Below are positions 1 through 7,207 of a DNA stretch of 64,000 nt, piece by piece. The DNA is taken from positions 186,001 to 250,000 of the forward strand of contig NZ_CAJYPS010000007.1 of assembly GCF_913777145.1 (NCBI RefSeq), given 5' to 3'. Origin of the DNA: an uncultured Roseateles sp. (GTDB lineage Bacteria; Pseudomonadota; Gammaproteobacteria; Burkholderiales; Burkholderiaceae_C). The notes under the pieces are model-generated. The model had not been told where the DNA came from. It ran no database searches and saw only the letters and a list, made by a program, of their open reading frames with translations. The first letter of the stretch is position 1; every line of letters begins with the position of its first letter. The position numbers and the translations under genes are program-made.

Positions 1-364
1 GCGCCACGTGGTACACGCCACTGACGAAGGGCAGCGATTTGCCTTTCAGGTTGACTTTTGCCGCGGGCCAGAAGATCGTGCCGCCGCCAGCGCTCTTGGC
101 ATCAGCGATCGCCGCCATCGCGCTTTCATAGGTTGTGCCGGCGTTGTAGATCCAGCCACGCTGGAGGATGGCGCCCGTGCCCCGGTCGACAGACACCGGA
201 GACGTTGAGCCCGACTCGGCATCGACCAGCTCGGCAAGGCTTCGATTCACCAGGTCGTAGGCCAGCGTATCGGGTACAGACCAGGGGTTGCCCGAACTCG
301 TCAGCATGCCGAGCCCCACGCCGCCGTTGGCCGAAGCCCACGGGTACATGTTGATCCGCTTCAT
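1..364 (-). CDS. tailspike-like protein, pectate-lyase fold, N-terminal part (cut by window edge)
   Basis: An open frame starts at ATG 364, overlaps the portal stop as ATGA, and has no stop for 121 codons up to the edge. It begins MKRINMYPWA. Residues about 95-121 (AGGGTIFWPAA, then SLPFVSGVYHV) have the look of the first coils of pectate-lyase-superfamily tailspikes: a Gly-rich turn, a hydrophobic strand and a P(F/L)VSGV strand. Such proteins bind or degrade surface polysaccharide during phage adsorption. A tailspike directly after the portal is unusual, because a head protease and capsid gene are expected there. The tail function is family inference; the frame itself is directly read. Confidence 0.62.
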   Translation of the reverse strand, partial: MKRINMYPWASANGGVGLGMLTSSGNPWSVPDTLAYDLVNRSLAELVDAESGSTSPVSVDRGTGAILQRGWIYNAGTTYESAMAAIADAKSAGGGTIFWPAAKVNLKGKSLPFVSGVYHVA

Positions 365-2076
365 TCGTCGTTCTCCGCTGTTTGGGTCGGTGCGTCGTTG
401 TCGGCCGCCGCTGCGCCACCGCCCTCACCCGATGCACCGCCAGGTGCAGGCGCCTGCACCGGCGCTGCGGCGCCCTGCTCTGCGCCCTTGTCGTTGACCT
501 GGGTGGGGTCGGTGTCCAGCACCAGGCCGCAGTCGTTGGCCATCTCGCGCTCGCGCTTGCGCTGGGCGAAGACGTCTTCCCAGTCGCCGCCCTTGGCTGC
601 GATGACCTCGGCCACGGTGACGAAGCCACAGCGCACCGCAGTCTTGGCGGCTTCGACCTCGCGTTGCGGGTCGACCCACTCCCAGCCACGCGGCATCCAG
701 CGCACGGCCTCGTAGAGCTCGGGGCTGCTTTCGTAGGCCGGCAGGTTGAGCTCGCCGGACAGCACGGCCAGCTGCAGCCAGGCCTCGAACACCGGCTGGC
801 AAAAGGCCTCGATGAGCCAGGCCTGCAGGGTGCGCCATTGGTCGCGGTCGTCCAGCAGCGCGAGACGGCTGCTGGAGTAGTTGGACCGGCTGTAGTCGCG
901 GCTCAGGCTTTCGTAGCTGACGCCGATGCCCGCGGCCACGCTGCGCAGCATGTAGGTGAGGAACGGATCGAGCGCGGCGTTGGGCGTGCTCGGGTTGAAC
1001 CCCGAGAACGTCTCGCCCGGGCCCAACTGCTTAAGCGTGGCGGGGCTCATGTCGTAGACGCGCTCGCCATCCATGACGCCATCGCTGCCTTCGTCGTCGT
1101 CGTCGCCCGGCAGGTCGCTCTCGGCCGTCTGAATGAAGCCCATGATGCAAGCCGAAGCGCGGGCGCGGATGATCTCGGCCTCTTCGGTGCCGCCGATGTG
1201 GCGCAGCTTGGTGAGCGCCGCGTGGAACCAGGGCACGCCGCGGGTCTGGTTGGGGCGGTCCCAGATGGCGATGTGGATGATCTCGTCGGCCGGTACGCGG
1301 CGGTAGTCGTTGCTCTGCGGCTGGCCTTGCTGCTGGATGTCGCCCGGGTGGCGGGGGTAGAGCCAGTAGGCGACGGGGCGCAGCCACTCGTCGACCTCGA
1401 CGCCCATGCGGATCTGATTGCCCGAGGTGTCGGCGCGGCCGCTGAAGTTGTCGATGAGCTGGTCGGCCTCGATCACCTCGAGCGCCAGGGGCACGCGGCT
1501 GTCGCCGAACTTGCCACGCACCAGGCGCACCAGCACCTCGCCGTCGGCCGCGACGGCGCGAATGACCTGCTGCTGGATGCCGGCCCAGCTGAGCTTGCCG
1601 GCGGTGTGGCAGCGGCGCGCCTTGCCCCAGCTGGCCCAGGCGGACTCGATCTTGTCGTTGACGCGCTCGTTGAGCTTGCCCTTGCCGGTGAGGATCTCGG
1701 ACTGGAAGCCGATGCCGCGGCCGACGACGTTGTGCTGGATGAGGCGCACGGCGTGGCGTGCGTGCTCGTTGTCGCGCACGAGGCTGCGCACGCGGTTGCG
1801 CAGGGCGCGCAGCGAGGTGTAGAGCTCGGCGTCGGCGCTGGTGGACAGGGCCACCCAGTCAGCCGTGGTGCGCCCCCAGGCGGCGCCGGCATAGCTGCGC
1901 CGCCGCGGCGCGCTCCAGCCGCCCGCACCGGCCTGCGCCAGCCCTTGCATACGGGCCTGGCGCTTGTGCTCGGGGCCGTGCTGTGCGCGCCATGCGTCGA
2001 GCACGGAGGGCTGCAGCGCCAGGCCGCGGCTGGGCTCCACGCGGCGCAGGGGCATGGGGGTCGGGTCTTTTGCCAT
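361..2076 (-). CDS. phage portal protein, lambda gpB-like
   Basis: 571 residues, the usual size for lambda-type portals, which form the dodecameric DNA entry ring at one capsid vertex. Typical features are the early segment TADWVALSTSADAEL with arginine-rich helices (LRALRNRVRSLVRDNEHA), a central region holding EVIEADQLID and EIIHIAIWDRPNQTRGVPWF, and later LLDDRDQWRTLQAWLIEAFCQPVFEAWL. The last ~70 residues are low-complexity Ala/Pro/Gly and acidic; the 16-bp palindrome at 444-459 encodes VQAPAP there. It follows the connector-like gene with a 6-nt gap and its stop overlaps the start of the tailspike-like gene, so it belongs to the leftward packaging operon. Confidence 0.9.
   Translation of the reverse strand: MAKDPTPMPLRRVEPSRGLALQPSVLDAWRAQHGPEHKRQARMQGLAQAGAGGWSAPRRRSYAGAAWGRTTADWVALSTSADAELYTSLRALRNRVRSLVRDNEHARHAVRLIQHNVVGRGIGFQSEILTGKGKLNERVNDKIESAWASWGKARRCHTAGKLSWAGIQQQVIRAVAADGEVLVRLVRGKFGDSRVPLALEVIEADQLIDNFSGRADTSGNQIRMGVEVDEWLRPVAYWLYPRHPGDIQQQGQPQSNDYRRVPADEIIHIAIWDRPNQTRGVPWFHAALTKLRHIGGTEEAEIIRARASACIMGFIQTAESDLPGDDDDEGSDGVMDGERVYDMSPATLKQLGPGETFSGFNPSTPNAALDPFLTYMLRSVAAGIGVSYESLSRDYSRSNYSSSRLALLDDRDQWRTLQAWLIEAFCQPVFEAWLQLAVLSGELNLPAYESSPELYEAVRWMPRGWEWVDPQREVEAAKTAVRCGFVTVAEVIAAKGGDWEDVFAQRKREREMANDCGLVLDTDPTQVNDKGAEQGAAAPVQAPAPGGASGEGGGAAAADNDAPTQTAENDE
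444..459. repeat. 16-bp palindrome, copy 1 (GTGCAGGCGCCTGCAC)
   Basis: Perfect 16-bp palindrome inside the 3' end of the portal gene, where it encodes part of VQAPAP on the minus strand. It is one of six related copies confined to the prophage. Candidate parS-like site for the ParB-family protein at 14,011-15,957; binding is inference. Confidence 0.7.
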
Positions 2077-2082
2077 GGAGGT

Positions 2083-2661
2083 TTAGGGGCGGAAGCGAAC
2101 GCCCAGGCGGGTGGGGTTGCCGAGGCCGTTCTTGATGGCCTGGCCCTTGCGCTCGCGCGAGACGATGAGGCGGTACTTGTCGCGCAGCGCGAGGAGCGCG
2201 CTCATGGGCTCCTTCTTGAGGCTGCGGCTGCCGATGGTGTAGTCAGTGACGAAGTCGCCCGTGGAGCGCGCCAGGATGGCGGCCTCGACGGTGGAGAGGA
2301 TCTGCTCGGCCTGGCTGCGGCCGTCGAACGTGGTGAGCGCGGCCAGGTTGGGCTTGACCAGCAGCGTGCCCTCCCCGGCCGTGAGCACAGTGCCGCCCTT
2401 GGCGGCGCGGGCGGCCCAGTACCAGCGCGCGGCCTGGCCGCTGGTGTTGAGTGCGGCGGACGCGGCGGCGGCCAGGCTGAACTGCCAGCCGGAGCCGCTG
2501 GGCGCGCCCTGCAGGTCGAGCTTGGCGGCCGCGTCGGCGCCACGCAGGGAGTAGGTGAGCGTGTAGGCGGATGAGTCCACCGAGGCGCCGAGGCCGTCGG
2601 TGAAGGACGAGTCCACCCAGCTGGGCGTGTCGCCAGCAATGATCGTGCTTGGGATGTTCAC
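2083..2661 (-). CDS. phage head-tail connector-like protein (gpW-like C-terminus)
   Basis: 192 residues from a GTG start, 11 nt after the terminase stop and 6 nt before the portal gene. The first ~100 residues are Ala/Ser/Thr-rich beta-type sequence (TLTYSLRGADAAAKL, then WYWAARAAKGG). The last ~75 residues (AEQILSTVEAAILA, then DYTIGSRSLKKEP, then LLALRDKYRLIVSRE) resemble the gpW/head-to-tail joining type of small helical protein, which plugs the portal and accepts the tail. Position between large terminase and portal fits this role, since lambda gpW sits there. No clear Shine-Dalgarno precedes the GTG, so the exact start is uncertain. Confidence 0.55.
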   Translation of the reverse strand: MNIPSTIIAGDTPSWVDSSFTDGLGASVDSSAYTLTYSLRGADAAAKLDLQGAPSGSGWQFSLAAAASAALNTSGQAARWYWAARAAKGGTVLTAGEGTLLVKPNLAALTTFDGRSQAEQILSTVEAAILARSTGDFVTDYTIGSRSLKKEPMSALLALRDKYRLIVSRERKGQAIKNGLGNPTRLGVRFRP

Positions 2662-2672
2662 TGGGTCTGGGC

Positions 2673-4763
2673 CTACCAGTTGTTGGCGAAGCCGCCTCGG
2701 CTGCGCGCGGGCCCACCCCGCCGCACCTTCTTGGGCGCGGGTGCGGCGGGGGTCGGCGGGGCGGCAGCGGGTTGTTCGGTGTCGGGCTCGGGCTCCGACT
2801 GGGGAACCGGTGCAGGCGCCTGCACGGCGGCGGGCGGCTGCGGCTCTGCGGCGGTGGCCGGGGTCTCGCTTTGCACGACGGCGTCTTCGATCACCGGGTC
2901 GAGCAGACCACGCTGGCGCAGGCGGTGCTCGATGGCATCCCAGTGCGACTCCCTCAGCAAGTTGACCTTCTGGCTGCGCGCGGCGTGCAGGGCGTAGACC
3001 TCGGCGTCGAGCGCTTCGTTGCGCACGCCGCCTTTCTTGGTCCAGGTCATGCGGCGCTTGGGGCCGGTGGGGATCTTGACCTCGCTGGTGAGCTGCTCCC
3101 AGTAATCGGCTCGCACGCTTTCGTAGGCGTGCATGCGACCCGGGCCGCTGCCGGTGAGGCGGGCGCGGGTTTCGAGGATCAGATCCTTGGCGCGGTGAGT
3201 GCCCACGATGTGCTGCTGCAGGCCGTGCTTGGCGGGCTTGTGGCGGGCGCCAACGTCAACGACCTTTGGCGGTGCGTAGATCTCGCGGCGGTCGTTCGTC
3301 TGCTCGCTGGCGCCCTTGACCGACATGACGTTGCGGTGCCGACGCTTGCGGCAGAAGGCATTGACGATCTCGGTGCGGGCGCCGTCGGAGCCGTCGATGC
3401 TGGCCGCGACGATGCCCATCGTGCCGCCCCACGCGTGGGGGTAGCGGCGCTGCAGCAGCACGTCGAGGTCGGCCCAGGCGCCGGCCTCGGGGTTGAGGGT
3501 GGCGCCGTGGATCTCGCCCCAGTAGACGAGCCAGGATTCCTCGCCACGGCCCCAGGCGCGGATGATGACGGCCAGGCGGTCGTGCTGGACGTCAACGCCG
3601 GCGGTGAGCAGCAGGCCACCAGCGGGCACGGTGAACTCGGCATAGCCGAGGGCGCGGTCGCGCAGCGTCGAGGCTTCGGGCAGGTCGCTGGAGTAGGCGT
3701 AGCTGAGCGCGAGGCGGGTGTTCCAGAACACGCGCTTCGGCTCGACGTTGCCGAGCTTCTCGGCCTCGAGCGCGCGCACCAGCTGGCGCGCCAGGCCCAG
3801 CCAGGTGATGGAGCCCAGCGGCGCGTAGAACGCATTGATGGTGAAGCTGATGGTCTCGCCATCGCCCGCCGCGGTGGGCACCCAGCAGGCACGGCCGCCC
3901 AGGGCCTCGTCCAGCAGCATGGTGGCTTTGTCGGCCTCTTCGATCTCGGCGCCGCAGGCTGGGCACACGAACCAGGCGCGCACGACGATGCCCGCGTCGT
4001 CCTTGGCCCAGCGGAAGTTCTCGAGCACCAACTCGTGCAGCTCGCTGCAGTGCGGGCACGGCACGTGATAGTGCTCTTGCGTGCCACGCTCGTGCTGGTC
4101 GTCGATCTCGCTGTTGCCTTCGACCGTGGGCGAACTGACGCCGTAGATCTTCTGCTCGCCCTCGTGCGTCGTGGTGCGAGCCTCGGCCAGCTCCGGCGCG
4201 GAGCCCTCGCCGTTGACGTTGCGCTCCATGCGGTCGACCTCGTCCAGGAAGACGTAGCGCGCATTGATCTCGGCCAGGTTGCTGGAGCTGCCGGCCGTGG
4301 TGATGTAGAGCGTGCCGCCCTCGAAGTCTTTGGCGTCGACGGTGTTGCGGCTGTCGCGGCTGCGCGGCTTGGCAACCAGCTCGCGCACCTCGTCGCACGC
4401 GGTGATGGCGTCGCCGACGCGCTTGCTCAGCCGCTTGGCGAGCTTGTCGGTGGGCTCCAGCGCCAGGATGTTGGCATTGCCCTGGCGCACCCAGCCCAGC
4501 GCGGCGCAGATGAAGACCTGGGTCTTGAGCATCTGCGAGGCCGCCTTCACGACCACGCGCTTGCAGGGATGGCTGGGCGACAGCACCTGCAGCACGCGGC
4601 GCGCAAAGGGCGTATGGCGCAGGCGATACGGGCCGGGCAACGCGGCGGGCGGCGGCACGATGACGTGCTCTTCGGCCCACACATCCAGCTGCAGGTCCGG
4701 GTCCGGGGCCATCGCACGCGCGATGACTTCGAGCACCGCCTGGTAGCCGTCGGCGACGTTCAC
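2673..4763 (-). CDS. phage terminase large subunit, lambda gpA family
   Basis: 696 residues. TerL is the ATP-driven DNA packaging motor and nuclease. An ATPase motif I-like stretch (KAASQMLKTQ) lies at about residues 73-82 and a Walker B (YVFLDEVDRM) at about 170-179. Two zinc-ribbon-like Cys pairs follow (CPHCSELH and CPACGAEIEE), as usual in the GpA family. The nuclease half begins at AGVDVQHDRLAV, with an Asp that probably binds metal. A Pro/Ala/Glu-rich tail at the C-terminus contains palindrome copy 2. The gene starts 4 nt before the small-subunit stop (overlap), so the two subunits are translationally coupled. Confidence 0.95.
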   Translation of the reverse strand: MNVADGYQAVLEVIARAMAPDPDLQLDVWAEEHVIVPPPAALPGPYRLRHTPFARRVLQVLSPSHPCKRVVVKAASQMLKTQVFICAALGWVRQGNANILALEPTDKLAKRLSKRVGDAITACDEVRELVAKPRSRDSRNTVDAKDFEGGTLYITTAGSSSNLAEINARYVFLDEVDRMERNVNGEGSAPELAEARTTTHEGEQKIYGVSSPTVEGNSEIDDQHERGTQEHYHVPCPHCSELHELVLENFRWAKDDAGIVVRAWFVCPACGAEIEEADKATMLLDEALGGRACWVPTAAGDGETISFTINAFYAPLGSITWLGLARQLVRALEAEKLGNVEPKRVFWNTRLALSYAYSSDLPEASTLRDRALGYAEFTVPAGGLLLTAGVDVQHDRLAVIIRAWGRGEESWLVYWGEIHGATLNPEAGAWADLDVLLQRRYPHAWGGTMGIVAASIDGSDGARTEIVNAFCRKRRHRNVMSVKGASEQTNDRREIYAPPKVVDVGARHKPAKHGLQQHIVGTHRAKDLILETRARLTGSGPGRMHAYESVRADYWEQLTSEVKIPTGPKRRMTWTKKGGVRNEALDAEVYALHAARSQKVNLLRESHWDAIEHRLRQRGLLDPVIEDAVVQSETPATAAEPQPPAAVQAPAPVPQSEPEPDTEQPAAAPPTPAAPAPKKVRRGGPARSRGGFANNW
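2810..2825. repeat. 16-bp palindrome, copy 2 (GTGCAGGCGCCTGCAC)
   Basis: Perfect copy identical to copy 1, inside the C-terminal linker of the terminase large subunit, where the minus strand reads VQAPAPV. It lies 2,366 bp from copy 1. Confidence 0.7.
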
Positions 4764-5329
4764 TCGTCGGCCTCCATCGGCGCGCTGCCGAGGCGCAGGG
4801 CCAGGCTCGCCAGCGTCTTGCGCTGGAAGTCGTCGAGGGCCTGCTTGATCTCGGTCTCGATGATCTGCTGGATCTCGCGCGGCTGGGTCTTGCCCACGAG
4901 CTGGCCGCTGAGCTTGCGCGGCAGGAAGGTCAACGCGTTGCGAAGCTGGCGGAAGGCCGTGAACGAGGCCTGCACCGCAGGCTCGCGCTCGATCAGCTCG
5001 CGTTGCATCTGGCGGAGCTTCAGCTCAGCGATGCCGGCCTCGCTGGCCTCGCGGGACGCCTTGGCCACGTAGTAGGCCGCAGCGTTGTCCGGCTTGGCAT
5101 CTGCCGGCGCACCCGCAGGCGCGGATGCGGCCACGGCGACGGCGGTCTTGCCCGACGGCCGCACGCGCTCCTGCACGATCCCGCGCGCCTCTTCGAGGTC
5201 CAGCTTGCGGTCAGTGCCCAACACCAGCACGCCACGCGCGACCAGGTCATTGACGGCCTGGCGGCTGACCCCCAGCTCGCGGGCCAACTCGGCCTGCGAG
5301 ACGCGACGAGACGATGTCGAAGTGGACAT
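4760..5329 (-). CDS. phage terminase small subunit, Nu1-like
   Basis: 189 residues from ATG 5,329; a TTG at 5,371 would add 14 residues and neither has a strong ribosome site. The N-terminus holds a helix-turn-helix (SQAELARELGVSRQAVNDLVARG) of the Nu1/MerR-like DNA-recognition type that marks the packaging start. The remainder is helical with a conserved stretch (AYYVAKASREASEAGIAELKLRQMQ) typical of small terminases that dock on TerL. It overlaps terL by 4 nt. The sequence upstream of the start carries three closely spaced GTCAAG copies (5,334-5,368), of unknown meaning. Confidence 0.82.
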   Translation of the reverse strand: MSTSTSSRRVSQAELARELGVSRQAVNDLVARGVLVLGTDRKLDLEEARGIVQERVRPSGKTAVAVAASAPAGAPADAKPDNAAAYYVAKASREASEAGIAELKLRQMQRELIEREPAVQASFTAFRQLRNALTFLPRKLSGQLVGKTQPREIQQIIETEIKQALDDFQRKTLASLALRLGSAPMEADE

Positions 5330-5455
5330 TGGTGTCAAGCTGGAGGGGGTAGATGTCAAGGTGTCAAGCAATCGCCGCGGCCTGCCACTAGCGAAATTTC
5401 GGGGTCATGGCGCCCGCTTTCCTCTGGGCCCAGGAAGGACCCGGCGATTTCGAGG

Positions 5456-6055
5456 TCAGGCCAGGATGCGTTTGACCTCATGGCGCAGGCGCTCCTCGAA
5501 GCGCTGGCTGACGAAGCGATCCAGGGCGGCCTGCACCTGGCGGTTGACGAACATGCCGCCCAGGCTGGGGCCATAGAGCTTGCGCACGGGGTAGGCCTGC
5601 CAGCCACCGACGCTGCCGCGCTTGTGCTGCTTCGAGCGGCGCAGGATGGTCTTGCCTGCCGTCTTATCCTCGATGTAGACGCCGAGGCGGCCGTTCTGCA
5701 GCTGGCCGATGAAGGCGCCGCGTATGAGCGCGGGGGCGCCGTGGATCTTGACCACGACGCCATCCTTGGTCTCACGCGGGCTGAACTCCATCAGCGACTT
5801 CGACAGACGAGGCACACGCATGCGCGCACCACGCTTGCCACGCGATGCACGCACCAGCTGCACCGCGCCCTTCCATTCGCTGGCCTTGATGGCATAGCCA
5901 TCGGCTCGCAGATCGCGGGCGGCCTGGGTGCGCGCCATCTCGATCACGCGATTGAGCGCACGCGGCACAGCCTGCTCAACCACCTCGCCGGCATCGGCAC
6001 GCATGCCTGCCACCACGCGGTTGATGTTGGACCTGACGCTGACCGAGATACCCAT
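5456..6055 (-). CDS. prophage minor tail protein Z (GPZ)-like
   Basis: 199 residues, close to lambda gpZ (192). Begins MGISVSVRSNINRVVAGM and contains an early helical region (VPRALNRVIEMARTQAARDLRA) with a basic middle (SRGKRGARMRVPRL) and a C-terminal helical end (ALDRFVSQRFEERLRHEVKRIL), matching the GPZ family. In lambda, Z connects tail to head and is encoded after the capsid genes. Here it lies upstream of the small terminase, an unusual order. The 84 nt to the terminase start contain no further gene. Assignment is by overall sequence character. Confidence 0.65.
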   Translation of the reverse strand: MGISVSVRSNINRVVAGMRADAGEVVEQAVPRALNRVIEMARTQAARDLRADGYAIKASEWKGAVQLVRASRGKRGARMRVPRLSKSLMEFSPRETKDGVVVKIHGAPALIRGAFIGQLQNGRLGVYIEDKTAGKTILRRSKQHKRGSVGGWQAYPVRKLYGPSLGGMFVNRQVQAALDRFVSQRFEERLRHEVKRILA

Positions 6056-6160
6056 CGCTGAAATGACCGCGCCCGGCCAGTCTTTCGACCGCCGGGCGCA
6101 CCTTGGATAAGTTGCCTGAACTCTACCGATTCCCCATATGGAGTAAAACTCCCGCTGACC

Positions 6161-6511
6161 CTAGAGCACATGGGCCAGCACCGCGTGGGCCCGCCAGATT
6201 CGCTGGTCGATAGTGGCCGCCGACTTGCCCAGCTCAGCCGCAATGCTCGCCACCGACTCATTGGCCGCGTAGTGCCGTAGCAGCGCCACCTGCAGCGACT
6301 GGCTCAGCGCCACGATGTGGAAATGCGTCGTCGCGCCTCGGCCAGCCTGCTCCACCCTGAACACCGGCGCTGACCCCTTACCCGGTGCGCCCCAGTCGGG
6401 GTGCAGCACGCTGCGCTTGGGGAAGCCCGCGCCCTTGTCGCTGCGGCCCTCGGACCGCACCCACTCGCCCCACTCACGCAACCGCGACTCCACCCAGTCA
6501 ATGCGCGCCAT
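6161..6511 (-). CDS. phage antiterminator Q-like / sigma-region-4-like protein
   Basis: 116 residues from ATG 6,511 (a longer frame upstream lies in the neighbour gene). The N-terminus (ARIDWVESRLREWGEWVRS) and a C-terminal helix-turn-helix (VASIAAELGKSAATIDQRIWRAH) fit late-gene antiterminator Q or RinA-like regulators, whose HTH resembles sigma region 4. It overlaps the preceding gene by 14 nt and is the last gene of the leftward early operon before the packaging block. That is the expected position for a switch to late transcription. The role is inferred. Confidence 0.6.
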   Translation of the reverse strand: MARIDWVESRLREWGEWVRSEGRSDKGAGFPKRSVLHPDWGAPGKGSAPVFRVEQAGRGATTHFHIVALSQSLQVALLRHYAANESVASIAAELGKSAATIDQRIWRAHAVLAHVL

Positions 6512-6893
6512 GCACCACCTCCCCCGGGAACGGCGCGCGGCGGCCTGCCTGCACATCGGCCTGGCGCTGCGCCTCGCGGGCTCGCACATCGGCGATGGAC
6601 CGTGCGTTGATCTGGTCCGCGTTCAGGCGCCTGCACTCGATACCGCCCGGCAGCGGGGCCAGCATCAGCACCACACCCACGCGACGCCAGTCCTTCACGG
6701 CCAGGTCACACAAGATGGGGTGAGCGCGCTCATCGAACGGCGTGCCGAGGCAGATTGGGCCCTCACGCGCGAACAGCCAGCCCGGCTGGCCCGCGATCAC
6801 ACCCTTGAGCCAGCACTCGTCCACATGCGCGCCCTCGCCCGCCTCGCGGTATTCCCGCAGCAGAGCCACCACGCCCGGCATGTGCTGCTTCAT
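6498..6893 (-). CDS. conserved hypothetical phage protein
   Basis: 131 residues from ATG 6,893, chosen because GGAG lies just upstream; longer in-frame starts exist to 7,118 but that part is low-complexity. Sequence features are MKQHMPGVVALLREYREAG, an ECWLKGV segment, GQPGWLFAREGPICLGTPFD, and a basic C-terminus. The protein type recurs in Burkholderiales prophages next to replication genes (recollection, not searched). No catalytic motif is evident. Its tail codes through palindrome copy 3 (CRRLN). It overlaps the Q-like gene by 14 nt. Confidence 0.6.
   Translation of the reverse strand: MKQHMPGVVALLREYREAGEGAHVDECWLKGVIAGQPGWLFAREGPICLGTPFDERAHPILCDLAVKDWRRVGVVLMLAPLPGGIECRRLNADQINARSIADVRAREAQRQADVQAGRRAPFPGEVVHGAH
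6621..6636. repeat. 16-bp palindrome, copy 3 (one mismatch)
   Basis: GTTCAGGCGCCTGCAC, one mismatch from the perfect form. It lies inside the hypothetical gene at 6,498-6,893, where it encodes CRRLN, a different reading frame from copies 1 and 2. Spacing to copy 2 is 3,811 bp. Confidence 0.65.
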
Positions 6894-7207
6894 CCAGCTC
6901 CAATCTTTCTTGTCCACCTTGTCCACCCTCTTCCTAAGAGAAATGAATGCCTGAAAGCCCACACGCGCGCGCCCCTGCGCCCGACCGCCCCTGCACATCC
7001 GAGATTCGAGGTGCTGGCTGAGTCCGGGCAAAGCTCCGCCTGGACCACTGAGCCGAGGCAACAGCCAAACGCTCAGAAATCTGTGCAGGGGCATGGACAG
7101 CCCGGACACGAGGGGCAACAGGGCTCCAGGCGCGCCTGGTCGCGGTCAGCTACATGGCCAACGCCTCGGCGCCCCTGACCTTTTCCGGCGCGCGCACCGA
7201 TCGCTGG
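6894..7207. other. 314-bp stretch without a convincing gene
   Basis: Between the VapE-type gene and the hypothetical gene. On the minus strand an in-frame extension of the downstream gene reads through it, but the predicted residues are Arg/Gly/Pro low-complexity. The only clear structure is a tandem TTGTCCACC at 6,910-6,918 and 6,919-6,927, reading VDKVDK in the extended frame. No terminator or RNA gene was recognised. Confidence 0.4.

Noticed and set aside
4035..4050. GTGCAGCTCGCTGCAG, a further near-palindrome in terL
   Set aside because: It fits the arms only partly (last base differs) and the centre is unrelated, so it was not counted with the six-copy set.
382..5072. Long open frames (over 700 codons) on the plus strand opposite the packaging genes
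   Set aside because: They are antisense to clear portal and terminase genes and have the His/Arg/Gly/Ala-rich composition expected from GC-rich codon bias.
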